Shown piece by piece: positions 16,390 through 23,778 of a stretch of DNA of 45,319 nt. Position 1 is the stretch's first letter; each line of letters begins with the position of its first letter. The position numbers and the translations under genes were made by a program. This DNA comes from Pyrinomonadaceae bacterium. GTDB taxonomy: Bacteria > Acidobacteriota > Blastocatellia > Pyrinomonadales > Pyrinomonadaceae. The stretch is from NCBI GenBank assembly GCA_014534425.1, contig JACVRN010000030.1:1-45319 (forward strand), in the 5' to 3' direction. Under the pieces are notes generated by a model, which worked only from the letters and a program-made list of their open reading frames with translations, searched no databases and was not told the origin of the DNA.

Positions 16390-19119
16390 ATGAGATGCCA
16401 GTCATGCTCACAGGAGATTCCGGGCGAACGAGTCGTCTGCCCTTCGTGCGGGACAGCCGTCGCGGATAAGACCGCACCCACCGTCATGAAGAAGCCGCAG
16501 GGCGAGAACAAGAGCGGCAACGGTGAAGAGCGCCTCTCCAAGATTCCGACGCGCCCGGTTTCAACCTACGACTCCATAGACAACTCTCGCTTCGTCCCAG
16601 GAACAATCCTGGCCGCGCGTTACCGCATCGTCGGCCTCCTGGGTCGCGGCGGCATGGGCGAAGTCTATCGCGCCGACGATTTGAAGCTCGGCCAGCCCGT
16701 CGCCCTTAAATTCCTTCCCGAAAGACTGCTCAACGACGGCGCTGCGCTCGCGCGCTTCCACCGTGAGGTGAGGGTCGCTCGCCAAATCTCTCATCGCAAC
16801 GTCTGCCGCGTGTACGACATTGGCGAAGTCGAAGGCCACCACTTTCTCTCTATGGAGTTCATAAAGGGAGAGGAGTTGGCGTCGCTCCTGAAACGCATAG
16901 GGCGTCTGCCATCGGATAAAGCCGTGGAGATTGCCCGCCAACTCTGCGCTGGGCTTGCCGCCGCGCACGCCAACAACGTCCTGCACAGAGACCTGAAGCC
17001 TTCGAACGTCATGATTGACGCAGACGGAAACGTGCGTATCACGGACTTCGGCCTCGCGGGCCTGGCCGAAGAGATTCGAGAAGAGGAGCGGCTCGCGGGC
17101 ACGCCCGCTTACATGGCCCCGGAGCAGTTGAGCGGAGAGAGCGCGACCATTCGCAGCGACATATACAGCTTGGGCCTCGTGCTCTACGAAGTCTTCACGG
17201 GCCGCAGGGCTTTTGAAGCCGCATCGCTCACGGAACTGATTGAGCTTCGCAAGAGCGACACCACGCCCACGAATCCTTCGAGCCACGTCAAAGAGATTGA
17301 CCCCGTGGTTGAGCGAGTCATACTGCGCTGCCTTGAGCGCGACCCGGGAAAACGTCCCGCCTCTGCCATACAGGTCGCGGCGGCACTGCCGGGCGGAGAC
17401 CCTCTGGCCGCAGCCTTGGCCGCAGGCGAAACTCCTTCGCCCGAAATGGTCGCCGCAGCCATTAAGGAAGGCACTCTGCGGCCTGCGGTTGCGCTGGCTT
17501 GCCTGGCGGGCATCATTCTGGTGCTGGCCGCGCTGGTGATTGCTTCCAGCCGTTTGATGCTCATCAACAAAGTGCCTGCTGAGAAATCGCCGGAGGTGCT
17601 TAGCGAGCGGGCGCAGGAGATAGTCAGGAAACTTGGCTACACGGATGCGCCGCTAGACACAGACCGTGGCTTCTCTTACTACGAGAGCTATTTCAAGTAC
17701 GCCGACGAGCAGCCGCCGTCTTCAAACAGTTGGGATAAGATTAAACAGGCGCGCCCTGCGATTCTATACTTCTGGTATCGTCAAGCCCCGCGTTATCTGG
17801 ATAAGCTCGTACTTGCGGGCAGAAGTGTCCCTGACCCGCCTTTGAACATTTCGGGGCTGACGCATCTTTCGCTGGACACTCGCGGGCGGCTGGTAGAGTT
17901 CTACCGCGTGCCTCAACAGATTGAGACTCAAACCGCCGAAACGCCTGAACCCGACTGGACAGCGCTCTTCACTGCCGCCGAACTGGACGCCGCCAACTTT
18001 CAAAAGACGGACTCGCAATGGGTGCCGCCCGTGGCCTACGACACGCGCGCGGCCTGGGAAGGAAGGCTTCCAGAGCATCCCGAAATTCCTGTGCGCGTAG
18101 AGGCCGCGAGCTTTAAGACGAAGCCCGTTTACTTTCAACTCATCTATCCGTGGACGAAACCCGTCCGGCAGGAGGAGACGAGCTTTACGGGAAGAGAGTG
18201 GGCGGCGGTTGTCTTTTTCGGATTGGTGGTGGCGGCTGTGGCGATAGGAGCTCTTCTGCTGGCGCGCCGCAACCTTCGACTGGGCAGGGGCGACCGCAGG
18301 GGCGCGTTCAAGCTGGCCTTCTTCGCCTTTTCAGTCGGGCTGGTCAGCCAATTTCTGGCGGCAGACCATGTACCCTCGCCCGGCAAAGAGCTTTGGACGC
18401 TCTACGTCGCGGCACGCGATGCCCTGTTCCTGTCGGTCACACTCTGGCTGCCATATATCGCGCTTGAGCCGTACGTCCGCCGCTTCGCGCCGCGCCTGCT
18501 GATTTCGTGGAGCCGTCTGCTGGCGGGCGATTTCCGCGACCCCATGATAGGACGCGACGTGCTGGTGGGCGGCCTTCTGGGCCTGGGCCACACGGCGGCG
18601 ATTTACCTTGGCTTCGGATTGAAGGAGCGATACGAAACGCCGGGTTACCCGCTCCTGTCAGTTAACCCGGATACCCTGCGCGGCTTTCGCGTAATGGTGA
18701 TGGGCCTGCTCGGCAATAACCTACTGGGGGCCATCAACGCAGGGCTTGCTTATCTCTTCTTCCTTCTGCTGATGTACATCATCGTGCGAAAGCCAAAGCT
18801 TGCGGGCATATTGATGTGGGTGGTGATACTCATTCTTCAAGTGCTGTTCTTCGCCATCTCATGGCACTTGATTATCTCGAACCTGATTATCGCAACGCTT
18901 CTGACTGTGACGACCGCAAGGTTCGGGCTGCTGGCGGCCATCACCTGGCAATTCTTCTTTAGTCTTAGCTTTTTCTGGCCGATGACGACCAACTTTTCTG
19001 CTTGGTATTCGAGCGCCACTATCCTGTCTCTTGCCGTCATGATAGGTCTTGCCGTTTACGGCTTCTACACGTCGCTTGCGGGGCAGAAGCTTTTCGGCGA
19101 AGGGATACTGAAGGAGTGA
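16390..19119 (+). CDS. Membrane Ser/Thr protein kinase with N-terminal zinc ribbon (paralog 2)
   Basis: The 909-residue protein has the same plan as the minus-strand kinase at 11186-13930: zinc ribbon (CQSC at 3-6, CPSC at 17-20), linker, kinase domain about 75-340, membrane helix near 375-395, an extracytoplasmic region with SPEVLSERAQEIVRKLGYT, and a C-terminal multi-span membrane part. Kinase motifs are intact: GRGGMG (85-90), Lys107, HRD (199-201), DFG (219-221) and APE. The segment IQVAAALPGGDPLAAALAAG after the kinase domain is identical in both paralogs. There is no Shine-Dalgarno sequence before ATG. The C-terminal membrane domain resembles no transporter I recognise. It probably phosphorylates cytoplasmic partners in response to an envelope signal (inference). 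Confidence 0.92.
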   Translation: MRCQSCSQEIPGERVVCPSCGTAVADKTAPTVMKKPQGENKSGNGEERLSKIPTRPVSTYDSIDNSRFVPGTILAARYRIVGLLGRGGMGEVYRADDLKLGQPVALKFLPERLLNDGAALARFHREVRVARQISHRNVCRVYDIGEVEGHHFLSMEFIKGEELASLLKRIGRLPSDKAVEIARQLCAGLAAAHANNVLHRDLKPSNVMIDADGNVRITDFGLAGLAEEIREEERLAGTPAYMAPEQLSGESATIRSDIYSLGLVLYEVFTGRRAFEAASLTELIELRKSDTTPTNPSSHVKEIDPVVERVILRCLERDPGKRPASAIQVAAALPGGDPLAAALAAGETPSPEMVAAAIKEGTLRPAVALACLAGIILVLAALVIASSRLMLINKVPAEKSPEVLSERAQEIVRKLGYTDAPLDTDRGFSYYESYFKYADEQPPSSNSWDKIKQARPAILYFWYRQAPRYLDKLVLAGRSVPDPPLNISGLTHLSLDTRGRLVEFYRVPQQIETQTAETPEPDWTALFTAAELDAANFQKTDSQWVPPVAYDTRAAWEGRLPEHPEIPVRVEAASFKTKPVYFQLIYPWTKPVRQEETSFTGREWAAVVFFGLVVAAVAIGALLLARRNLRLGRGDRRGAFKLAFFAFSVGLVSQFLAADHVPSPGKELWTLYVAARDALFLSVTLWLPYIALEPYVRRFAPRLLISWSRLLAGDFRDPMIGRDVLVGGLLGLGHTAAIYLGFGLKERYETPGYPLLSVNPDTLRGFRVMVMGLLGNNLLGAINAGLAYLFFLLLMYIIVRKPKLAGILMWVVILILQVLFFAISWHLIISNLIIATLLTVTTARFGLLAAITWQFFFSLSFFWPMTTNFSAWYSSATILSLAVMIGLAVYGFYTSLAGQKLFGEGILKE

Positions 19120-19179
19120 GAGAAACGGCCAGTGCGTAATCTCATAAGCCGTCTTAGAAAGAGCATCAAGGGGAAGCGT

Positions 19180-19644
19180 ATGGACAACGAAGCGATTGCC
19201 GAAAGGTTCAACCGCCTGGCAGACCTGATGGAGATACGCGGCGACGATCAATTTCGCATACGCTCTTATCGCAACGCCGCAGACATGATTGAGACCTGGC
19301 CCACGCCTATGGAAAGAATCGCGCGCGAAGGCGGAGCCAAGGGCTTGCAGGAGATTCCGGGCGTAGGCAAGGCCATTAGTGGAAAGATTATGGAGATGGT
19401 CGAAAAGGGAACCTTCGACGCGTGGGAAAAGCTGATAGAGGAAACGCCCGAGACCGTGCTAGACCTCTTAAAGGTCAGGGGCGTAGGACGAAAAACTGCC
19501 GCCGTGCTTCACCAGAAATTCAAGATCGCATCCATAGACGACCTGAAACGATTTGTCGCAGGCGGCGGGCTTGACCTCGTTGACGGGATAGGCGAAAAGA
19601 GCGCCGAGCGAATCCGTCAAAGCCTCAGAATCAGTGATGAGTGA
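19180..19644 (+). CDS. Helix-hairpin-helix protein like the N-terminal region of PolX, stand-alone
   Basis: The frame opens at GTG 19132, but ATG 19180 follows AAGGGG by about six bases and matches family N-termini, so it is preferred (154 aa). Residues 1-75 resemble the 8-kDa lyase-type domain of DNA polymerase beta/X (AIAERFNRLADLMEIRG, FRIRSYRNAADMIE). Helix-hairpin-helix motifs follow in IPGVGKAI, VRGVGRKTAAVLH and VDGIGEKSAERI. Bacterial PolX is about 570 residues, with polymerase palm and PHP nuclease domains after this region. Both are absent here, and the following DNA is not a decayed remainder: the stop codon lies in a repeat and the next gene is on the other strand. It likely binds gapped or structured DNA; catalytic lyase activity is uncertain. 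Confidence 0.85.
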   Translation: MDNEAIAERFNRLADLMEIRGDDQFRIRSYRNAADMIETWPTPMERIAREGGAKGLQEIPGVGKAISGKIMEMVEKGTFDAWEKLIEETPETVLDLLKVRGVGRKTAAVLHQKFKIASIDDLKRFVAGGGLDLVDGIGEKSAERIRQSLRISDE

Positions 19645-19694
19645 CAAGTGACGAGCGAGAAGATGTTTTATATTGTCACTCGTCACTTGTCACT
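19640..19694. repeat. GTGACAAGTGAC palindrome overlapping a stop codon
   Basis: Perfect 16-base arms AGTGACAAGTGACGAG (19640-19655) and CTCGTCACTTGTCACT (19679-19694) enclose a 23-base loop. The TGA stop of the helix-hairpin-helix gene is inside the left arm, and the right arm ends six bases before the stop of the minus-strand gene. It could serve as a bidirectional terminator for the convergent pair. Confidence 0.8.
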
Positions 19695-19699
19695 GCTTG

Positions 19700-19939
19700 T
19701 CAGTCAGTTATATGAATCTGCTCTTCGACCCTCGGGTGACGCACGAAATATGCAACCACCGTGGCGCAGGCCACGGCGAAAGCCAGAATTGCGCCCCACA
19801 GGTATTTCAAGCCGTATGACATGTCCGGGAGTCTGGTGCCGGGATCAACGGCTGTTAAGAAGAGGATGAACAACCAGACAGCAATCGCCACGGCAGCCAG
19901 CCCGAGGATTCCGACTACTTTATCCGTCATGCTTTTCAT
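19700..19939 (-). CDS. Small membrane protein with two predicted helices (79 aa)
   Basis: I do not recognise a family. The protein has two hydrophobic segments, VVGILGLAAVAIAVWLFILF (residues 8-27) and LWGAILAFAVACATVVAYFV (47-66), joined by a short loop with DPGTRLPDM. The short charged tail is RHPRVEEQIHITD. Both ends most likely face the cytoplasm. A strong ribosome-binding site (GGGAGGTG) lies about six bases before ATG, which makes expression likely despite the small size. It stands alone, converging on the helix-hairpin-helix gene with a palindrome between them. Confidence 0.75.
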   Translation of the reverse strand: MKSMTDKVVGILGLAAVAIAVWLFILFLTAVDPGTRLPDMSYGLKYLWGAILAFAVACATVVAYFVRHPRVEEQIHITD

Positions 19940-20315
19940 GCTGCACCTCCCGCTTATGGTTTGCGGATGTGAATGCTTCTCTTTTTAGGTTTCAAGTTCT
20001 GCTCGAAAGATAGGTCGAGAGCTGATACGGCCTTGATGGTCGCCCCTCGGCCCGCTCTCTTCGGCTCGTGCCGTGCATTATATCAAAAATGCGCCCGGAA
20101 GCGAGAGGTCATGTTTCTTTCCAGGCCAGCGATTATTAGTCTAACAACTTTCGCTCCCCGGCCTCTCTTTCCTTTTGATTATTTTTCTCTTGCCGCAGGA
20201 CTATTGACTTGGCAGGCGCGCTTGGCATATTTTTCCTGCACAGAAGGGAAACTCTCCACTGTGGTTGTTCCGACCGCAGCAAAAAACAGATCCTCGAAGG
20301 GAGGCGAAAGTAGTA
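19940..20315. other. Intergenic region between divergent genes (376 bases)
   Basis: No credible gene was found; frames crossing it lack ribosome-binding sites and run into the next gene out of frame. It holds the ribosome-binding site of the minus-strand membrane protein at its left edge, a putative promoter for the plus-strand gene at 20204-20232, and several pyrimidine-rich stretches (CTCTCTTTCC and similar). No hairpin repeat of the dispersed families is present. Confidence 0.5.
20204..20232 (+). promoter_or_regulatory. Putative sigma70-type promoter
   Basis: TTGACT (20204-20209) and ATATTT (20227-20232) are separated by 17 bases, about 85 bases before the ATG of the secreted protein at 20316. 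The -35 box differs from consensus by one base and the -10 by two. The motif was found by eye only. Confidence 0.35.
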
Positions 20316-20801
20316 ATGCTTCGCAAAATAAATCCACGCTATCGTGTCAAAGAAGTTCTGTTATTGGTTGCTGCCTGTCTGTGCCTGAGCGCCTTCGGCA
20401 CAATCGCCATGGCGCAGAAATCCACGGGCAAAGACGACGAGCCTTGCTTTAGCGAATACAGAGGCGTTCAGATAGGAATGAAGATTGACGATGCTCGCCT
20501 GAAGCTCGGCAAGCCGAAAGAGATGGCGGACGAACTGGACATCTACAGCTTCAGCGATAAAGAGTCAGCACAAATCTATTACGACAAGAATACGCAGAAG
20601 ATTACGGCCATCTCGGTTGACTACCTGGGCGCAATCGGAGCGCCGGAGTGCAAGAAGGTCACAGGCACAGAGGCGGATGCAAAGGCCGACGGCTCGAAAT
20701 TCAAACTCGTGCGCTATCCAAAAGCGGGCTACTGGGTCTCTTACAATCGCACGGCAGGCGCGACGCCCATTGTCACCGTGACGATGCAGAAGATTCAATA
20801 A
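20316..20801 (+). CDS. Secreted hypothetical protein (161 aa)
   Basis: The frame opens at 20265, but the ATG at 20316, preceded by GGGAGG about 11 bases upstream, gives a proper signal peptide (EVLLLVAACLCLSAFGTIAMAQ, cleavage near residue 33). The mature part of about 128 residues contains YRGVQIGMKIDDARLKLGKP, a pattern seen in small periplasmic proteins where a GMxxxEVxxxLGxP-like helix-turn occurs, as in BamE/SmpA-like folds. It also has two cysteines (CFSEY and PECKK) that may form a disulfide. The family is not recognised with certainty. It is followed after 15 bases by another envelope protein gene, so the two probably form an operon. Confidence 0.75.
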   Translation: MLRKINPRYRVKEVLLLVAACLCLSAFGTIAMAQKSTGKDDEPCFSEYRGVQIGMKIDDARLKLGKPKEMADELDIYSFSDKESAQIYYDKNTQKITAISVDYLGAIGAPECKKVTGTEADAKADGSKFKLVRYPKAGYWVSYNRTAGATPIVTVTMQKIQ

Positions 20802-20816
20802 AGCCTTTTCACGCAC

Positions 20817-21386
20817 ATGAAGCGAAAGCGCGTCTCACTCTTAATCTTTGTCGCTTTCGCGCTCCTGGTCTTGATTGCTCTGGCGTGGGTCGGCGCACGC
20901 CGTCTCACGCACGGAGTTCTTCTTGTAAGCGCTCGCATCTCGGACGCAGACGGTAGACGCGCGCCCGCAGGTTCCGCCACGCTCTACCTGCTGGACGAGG
21001 ACATGATGAAGCTCTCTCTGTTCAAAGAGGGAGAGATGAGTCCTCTTCAGGAGAAGGTTTTCAGAGAGAATCCGAAGCTGCGTAATCTTGCGGGAATAAT
21101 GAGCGCACGCAGGCGCGAGGCTTATTCGCTAGGCCCTGAGGTTCTGCAATTCGTGGAGCAATCAAGGCCGCTCTGGCAGCCGCATGTGCTTCAATCCAAG
21201 GAGACGGACGCCGAAGGACGCGCCACCTTCACAGACCTCAAGCCCGGAAGCTACTGGCTGATGGGACGCTTTGAGATGCGCGACGGCGGCGCGGCCTTCT
21301 GGAATCTCTTCGTCCCCGTCAAGCGAGGCGAAACGAGCCTCACGCTTGAACCAGCGAACGCCCTTCAATGCTCCGCCTGCCGTTAA
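20817..21386 (+). CDS. Membrane-anchored hypothetical protein with a prealbumin-like region (189 aa)
   Basis: The N-terminus has three basic residues and one long hydrophobic helix (SLLIFVAFALLVLIALAWVG, 7-26), which probably anchors the protein with the rest in the periplasm. Residues 35-180 look mainly beta. The segment from TDAEGRATFTDLKPGSYWLMG resembles the strand-turn of carboxypeptidase-regulatory or SpaA-like sandwich domains, with an insert (residues 58-125) of charged helices. The C-terminus CSACR contains a CxxC. No enzyme motif is visible. It begins 15 bases after the preceding secreted gene and likely shares its transcript. The next gene is convergent, nine bases beyond. Confidence 0.7.
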   Translation: MKRKRVSLLIFVAFALLVLIALAWVGARRLTHGVLLVSARISDADGRRAPAGSATLYLLDEDMMKLSLFKEGEMSPLQEKVFRENPKLRNLAGIMSARRREAYSLGPEVLQFVEQSRPLWQPHVLQSKETDAEGRATFTDLKPGSYWLMGRFEMRDGGAAFWNLFVPVKRGETSLTLEPANALQCSACR

Positions 21387-21395
21387 AGAGAGAAT

Positions 21396-21875
21396 TTATT
21401 TGGAGAACGAGAAGGTGGAGGCGCTTCCTTTGGCTTTCCATTCGCCGCTCATCTGCCTGCCGTTCGGAGCAATCACTCCGTTGCCCACGCCTAGAGGATA
21501 GCCGCTAGGGCCTTTCTTAACGTCCGTCTCGCGTATGATTATCTCGCGCGTCTTGAGGTCAACGACGCCCGCGATGGCTATTTGATACTCGCCGACGGTC
21601 TTCATCCCGCTAAAGGTGTCGCCCATGTGGCTGCTGATAATCAGCGTAGAAGGTTGCCCCGCAGACTGGCCTTCCCACTTGCCCACCAAATCTATGTAGC
21701 CCGAAGGAGCGGAAGCCTGAGAGGCGTTCGCGGCGTTAGAGTTTGCGCCCGCCGCGTTGCCGTTCGACGGCTGCTGCGCTGGCTGGCACGCAAGGATAAA
21801 GAGCGCGCACGCCATTAGAGCCGACAGACAGATTAAGCTCTTAAGAGAAAGTTTCTGCATAAGGGAACGTTTCAT
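21396..21875 (-). CDS. Predicted lipoprotein (159 aa)
   Basis: The N-terminal signal ends in a lipobox, ILAC with Cys30, so the mature protein should be lipid-anchored. A low-complexity Asn/Ala/Ser spacer (residues 35-56) follows. The C-terminal domain of about 100 residues begins with YIDLVGKWEGQSAG and looks like a small beta-barrel or META-like sandwich, ending in GEWKAKGSASTFSFSK. The repeated GxW patterns (GKWEG, GEWKA) resemble lipocalin-like domains that report loss of solute, but no family can be assigned. It is transcribed toward the convergent gene at 20817-21386 with nine bases between stops. ATG at 21875 was chosen; a second ATG five codons later would also keep the signal. Confidence 0.72.
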   Translation of the reverse strand: MKRSLMQKLSLKSLICLSALMACALFILACQPAQQPSNGNAAGANSNAANASQASAPSGYIDLVGKWEGQSAGQPSTLIISSHMGDTFSGMKTVGEYQIAIAGVVDLKTREIIIRETDVKKGPSGYPLGVGNGVIAPNGRQMSGEWKAKGSASTFSFSK

Positions 21876-21949
21876 CCTGCTTGTGATGCATGTTGCGCCG
21901 CCAGTTGTTGCTCAAGGCACGCGCATCAAAATTTTTCTTACAGGCGCTT

Positions 21950-23671
21950 TTATCTTCCGCCCGTGGCGGCGACCGACATGCCTTCCGCCTGTCGTTTGAC
22001 TATGACGAGCGTGATGTCGTCTGCGGCGGGCGTGCCCTGCGCCCACTTTGAGAGCGCAGCTTCTATGCGGTCGCGTATGCCCGAGGCAGAGGCGTCCAGG
22101 TTGCGCGCTATGACTTCGTATAGACGTTGCGCGCCGAACTCTTCGCCCTGCGGATTGACTGCCTCCGAGACTCCGTCCGAATAAGCGACCAGCACGTCGC
22201 CCGGCTGCAACTGCGTGTGACCTTCTCTATAAAAAGCCTCCGGCATAATTCCAAGCGGCAGCCCGCCCGACGCCAGATGCTCAACAGTGCCCGCCGCGTG
22301 CGCGATGATGGGCGGGTTATGGCCCGCGTTGAGAAACGAGAGATGGCCCGTCTTCGGGTCAAGCTCTGCATAAAAGAGCGTCACGAAGCGGTTGGTCGGA
22401 GTGTTTTCCGCCAAGTAGCGATTGACTTCCGAGATGGTTTCGACGATTGAGTTGTTCGAAGTTGCCTGCGCGTGTATGGCCGCGTGCAGGCTGGACATCA
22501 GAAGCGCTGCGGCGGTTCCCTTGCCCGAAACGTCGCCCAAAGCAATTACCATGTGACGGTCTTCGCGCTCTATGAAGTCGTAATAGTCGCCGCCAATCTC
22601 GTAACAGGGAAAGCTTATGCCCTGAAGCTCGTAGCCCGTTATCTGCGGCGGAGCCGTCGGCAGGAACCTCTGCTGAATCTCGCTCGCCAGTTGAAGCTCG
22701 TGCTCCATGCGCTCGCGCTTCATCTGCTCCTCAAGCAGCCGCGCGTTCTCGACACGTATGGCAGCGACGCTCGCAAGCGTAGTCAGCACCTTCAGGTGGT
22801 CTTCCGTAAATCGCCCTTCGGCTATGGGAGAATCCGCGTAGACGATTCCGAAGACGTTTTCGCCCACGCCCAGAGGCACGGCCAGGACGGAGCGTATGCC
22901 CTGAATCGTCATGGTGCTGGACATAAAGCGCGGGTCGTGCTGCGCGTCGGAGGTGAGCACGGATTTTCCCTTGCTCACGACCTCTTCCATAATAGTGCGG
23001 CTGATGCGAATCTCGCCTATCTCGCCTTCGCGGTCGCGCAGACGCGCTGCCGCCACCTTCAACTCCGTGCTTCCAACATCGCGCATCATGATGAGGCAAC
23101 GGTCTGCGGGCACGGCCTCGAACACCAGGAGCGCGATCTGATTGAGCGTCTCGGAGAGCGTGGCAGAAGCCAGAAGCGTGACGCCCACTTTGCTAATGAG
23201 CGCGAGCAGGTCGCCCTGCTTGCTGGCCTGCTTCGGAGCATCCGGCGCGGGCTGTGTGCGCGCTCCCTCTATGGCTTCCAGCAGCCCAGACGTTGTGCGG
23301 TCGCTTGAGTTGAGCGCGATGGTGGCTTCCGGCACGGAATCGGTCGCCTCCGTAATCATGGTCGCGCCCATAGTCGAAAGCGTGCCGTCGTTGAAGACTA
23401 TCTCGGTCTCGCCGATTTGAATTCGCCCGCCCGGATTGAGCGAGATGGTGCCGTCAACGGTCACTCCGTTATAGAGCGTGCCGTTGGCCGAGCCTAAGTC
23501 CTGTAGAAAATATTGGTCGCCCTCGCGGCGCACTTCGGCGTGAACGCGCGAGGCGAACGGGTCAGGGATGCACAGGTCGTTGCGCGCAGAGCGCCCTATG
23601 GTGATGCGTAGTCGCCCCAGAGGAAAAGTGTCCGGCGAACGATCAGGATATTTAACAATCAACTCTGCCAT
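21950..23671 (-). CDS. FHA-GAF-PP2C (SpoIIE-type) serine phosphatase
   Basis: The 573-residue cytoplasmic protein has three domains. The FHA domain (about 1-100) carries the phosphothreonine-binding residues: Arg27 in IGRSARN, Ser41 and His44 in SRVHAEV, and Asn63 in GSANGT. The GAF domain (about 160-320) may bind a small ligand. The C-terminal PPM/SpoIIE phosphatase domain (about 345-565) has metal-binding aspartates in GGDYYDF, GDVSGKG, YSDGVSEAVN and DDITLVIV. Proteins of this RsbU-like type dephosphorylate serine on partner proteins, often anti-sigma antagonists. Here it sits downstream of a kinase, FHA and zinc-ribbon TPR cluster on the same strand, so opposing the local kinase is a reasonable inference. 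No anti-sigma or STAS partner is in the window. Confidence 0.92.
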   Translation of the reverse strand: MAELIVKYPDRSPDTFPLGRLRITIGRSARNDLCIPDPFASRVHAEVRREGDQYFLQDLGSANGTLYNGVTVDGTISLNPGGRIQIGETEIVFNDGTLSTMGATMITEATDSVPEATIALNSSDRTTSGLLEAIEGARTQPAPDAPKQASKQGDLLALISKVGVTLLASATLSETLNQIALLVFEAVPADRCLIMMRDVGSTELKVAAARLRDREGEIGEIRISRTIMEEVVSKGKSVLTSDAQHDPRFMSSTMTIQGIRSVLAVPLGVGENVFGIVYADSPIAEGRFTEDHLKVLTTLASVAAIRVENARLLEEQMKRERMEHELQLASEIQQRFLPTAPPQITGYELQGISFPCYEIGGDYYDFIEREDRHMVIALGDVSGKGTAAALLMSSLHAAIHAQATSNNSIVETISEVNRYLAENTPTNRFVTLFYAELDPKTGHLSFLNAGHNPPIIAHAAGTVEHLASGGLPLGIMPEAFYREGHTQLQPGDVLVAYSDGVSEAVNPQGEEFGAQRLYEVIARNLDASASGIRDRIEAALSKWAQGTPAADDITLVIVKRQAEGMSVAATGGR

Positions 23672-23778
23672 ATCTGATATAGAAACTCTGAATGAAACCG
23701 AGCGCCCAATAATAACAAAAGCGAGTTAGAAGTCAGAACGCAGACTGCTAAACGTTCGTGATGAGGTAAAAGTTTAAT

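Noticed and set aside
19973..20452. 159-codon frame across the spacer at 19940-20315
   Set aside because: It overlaps the signal-peptide coding region of the secreted protein out of frame, has no Shine-Dalgarno sequence, and its composition looks random.
22472..23308. 278-codon open frame on the plus strand
   Set aside because: It lies wholly opposite the FHA-GAF-PP2C gene, whose domains are certain. The frame has no start signal and no recognisable domain; such antisense frames are common with this codon bias.
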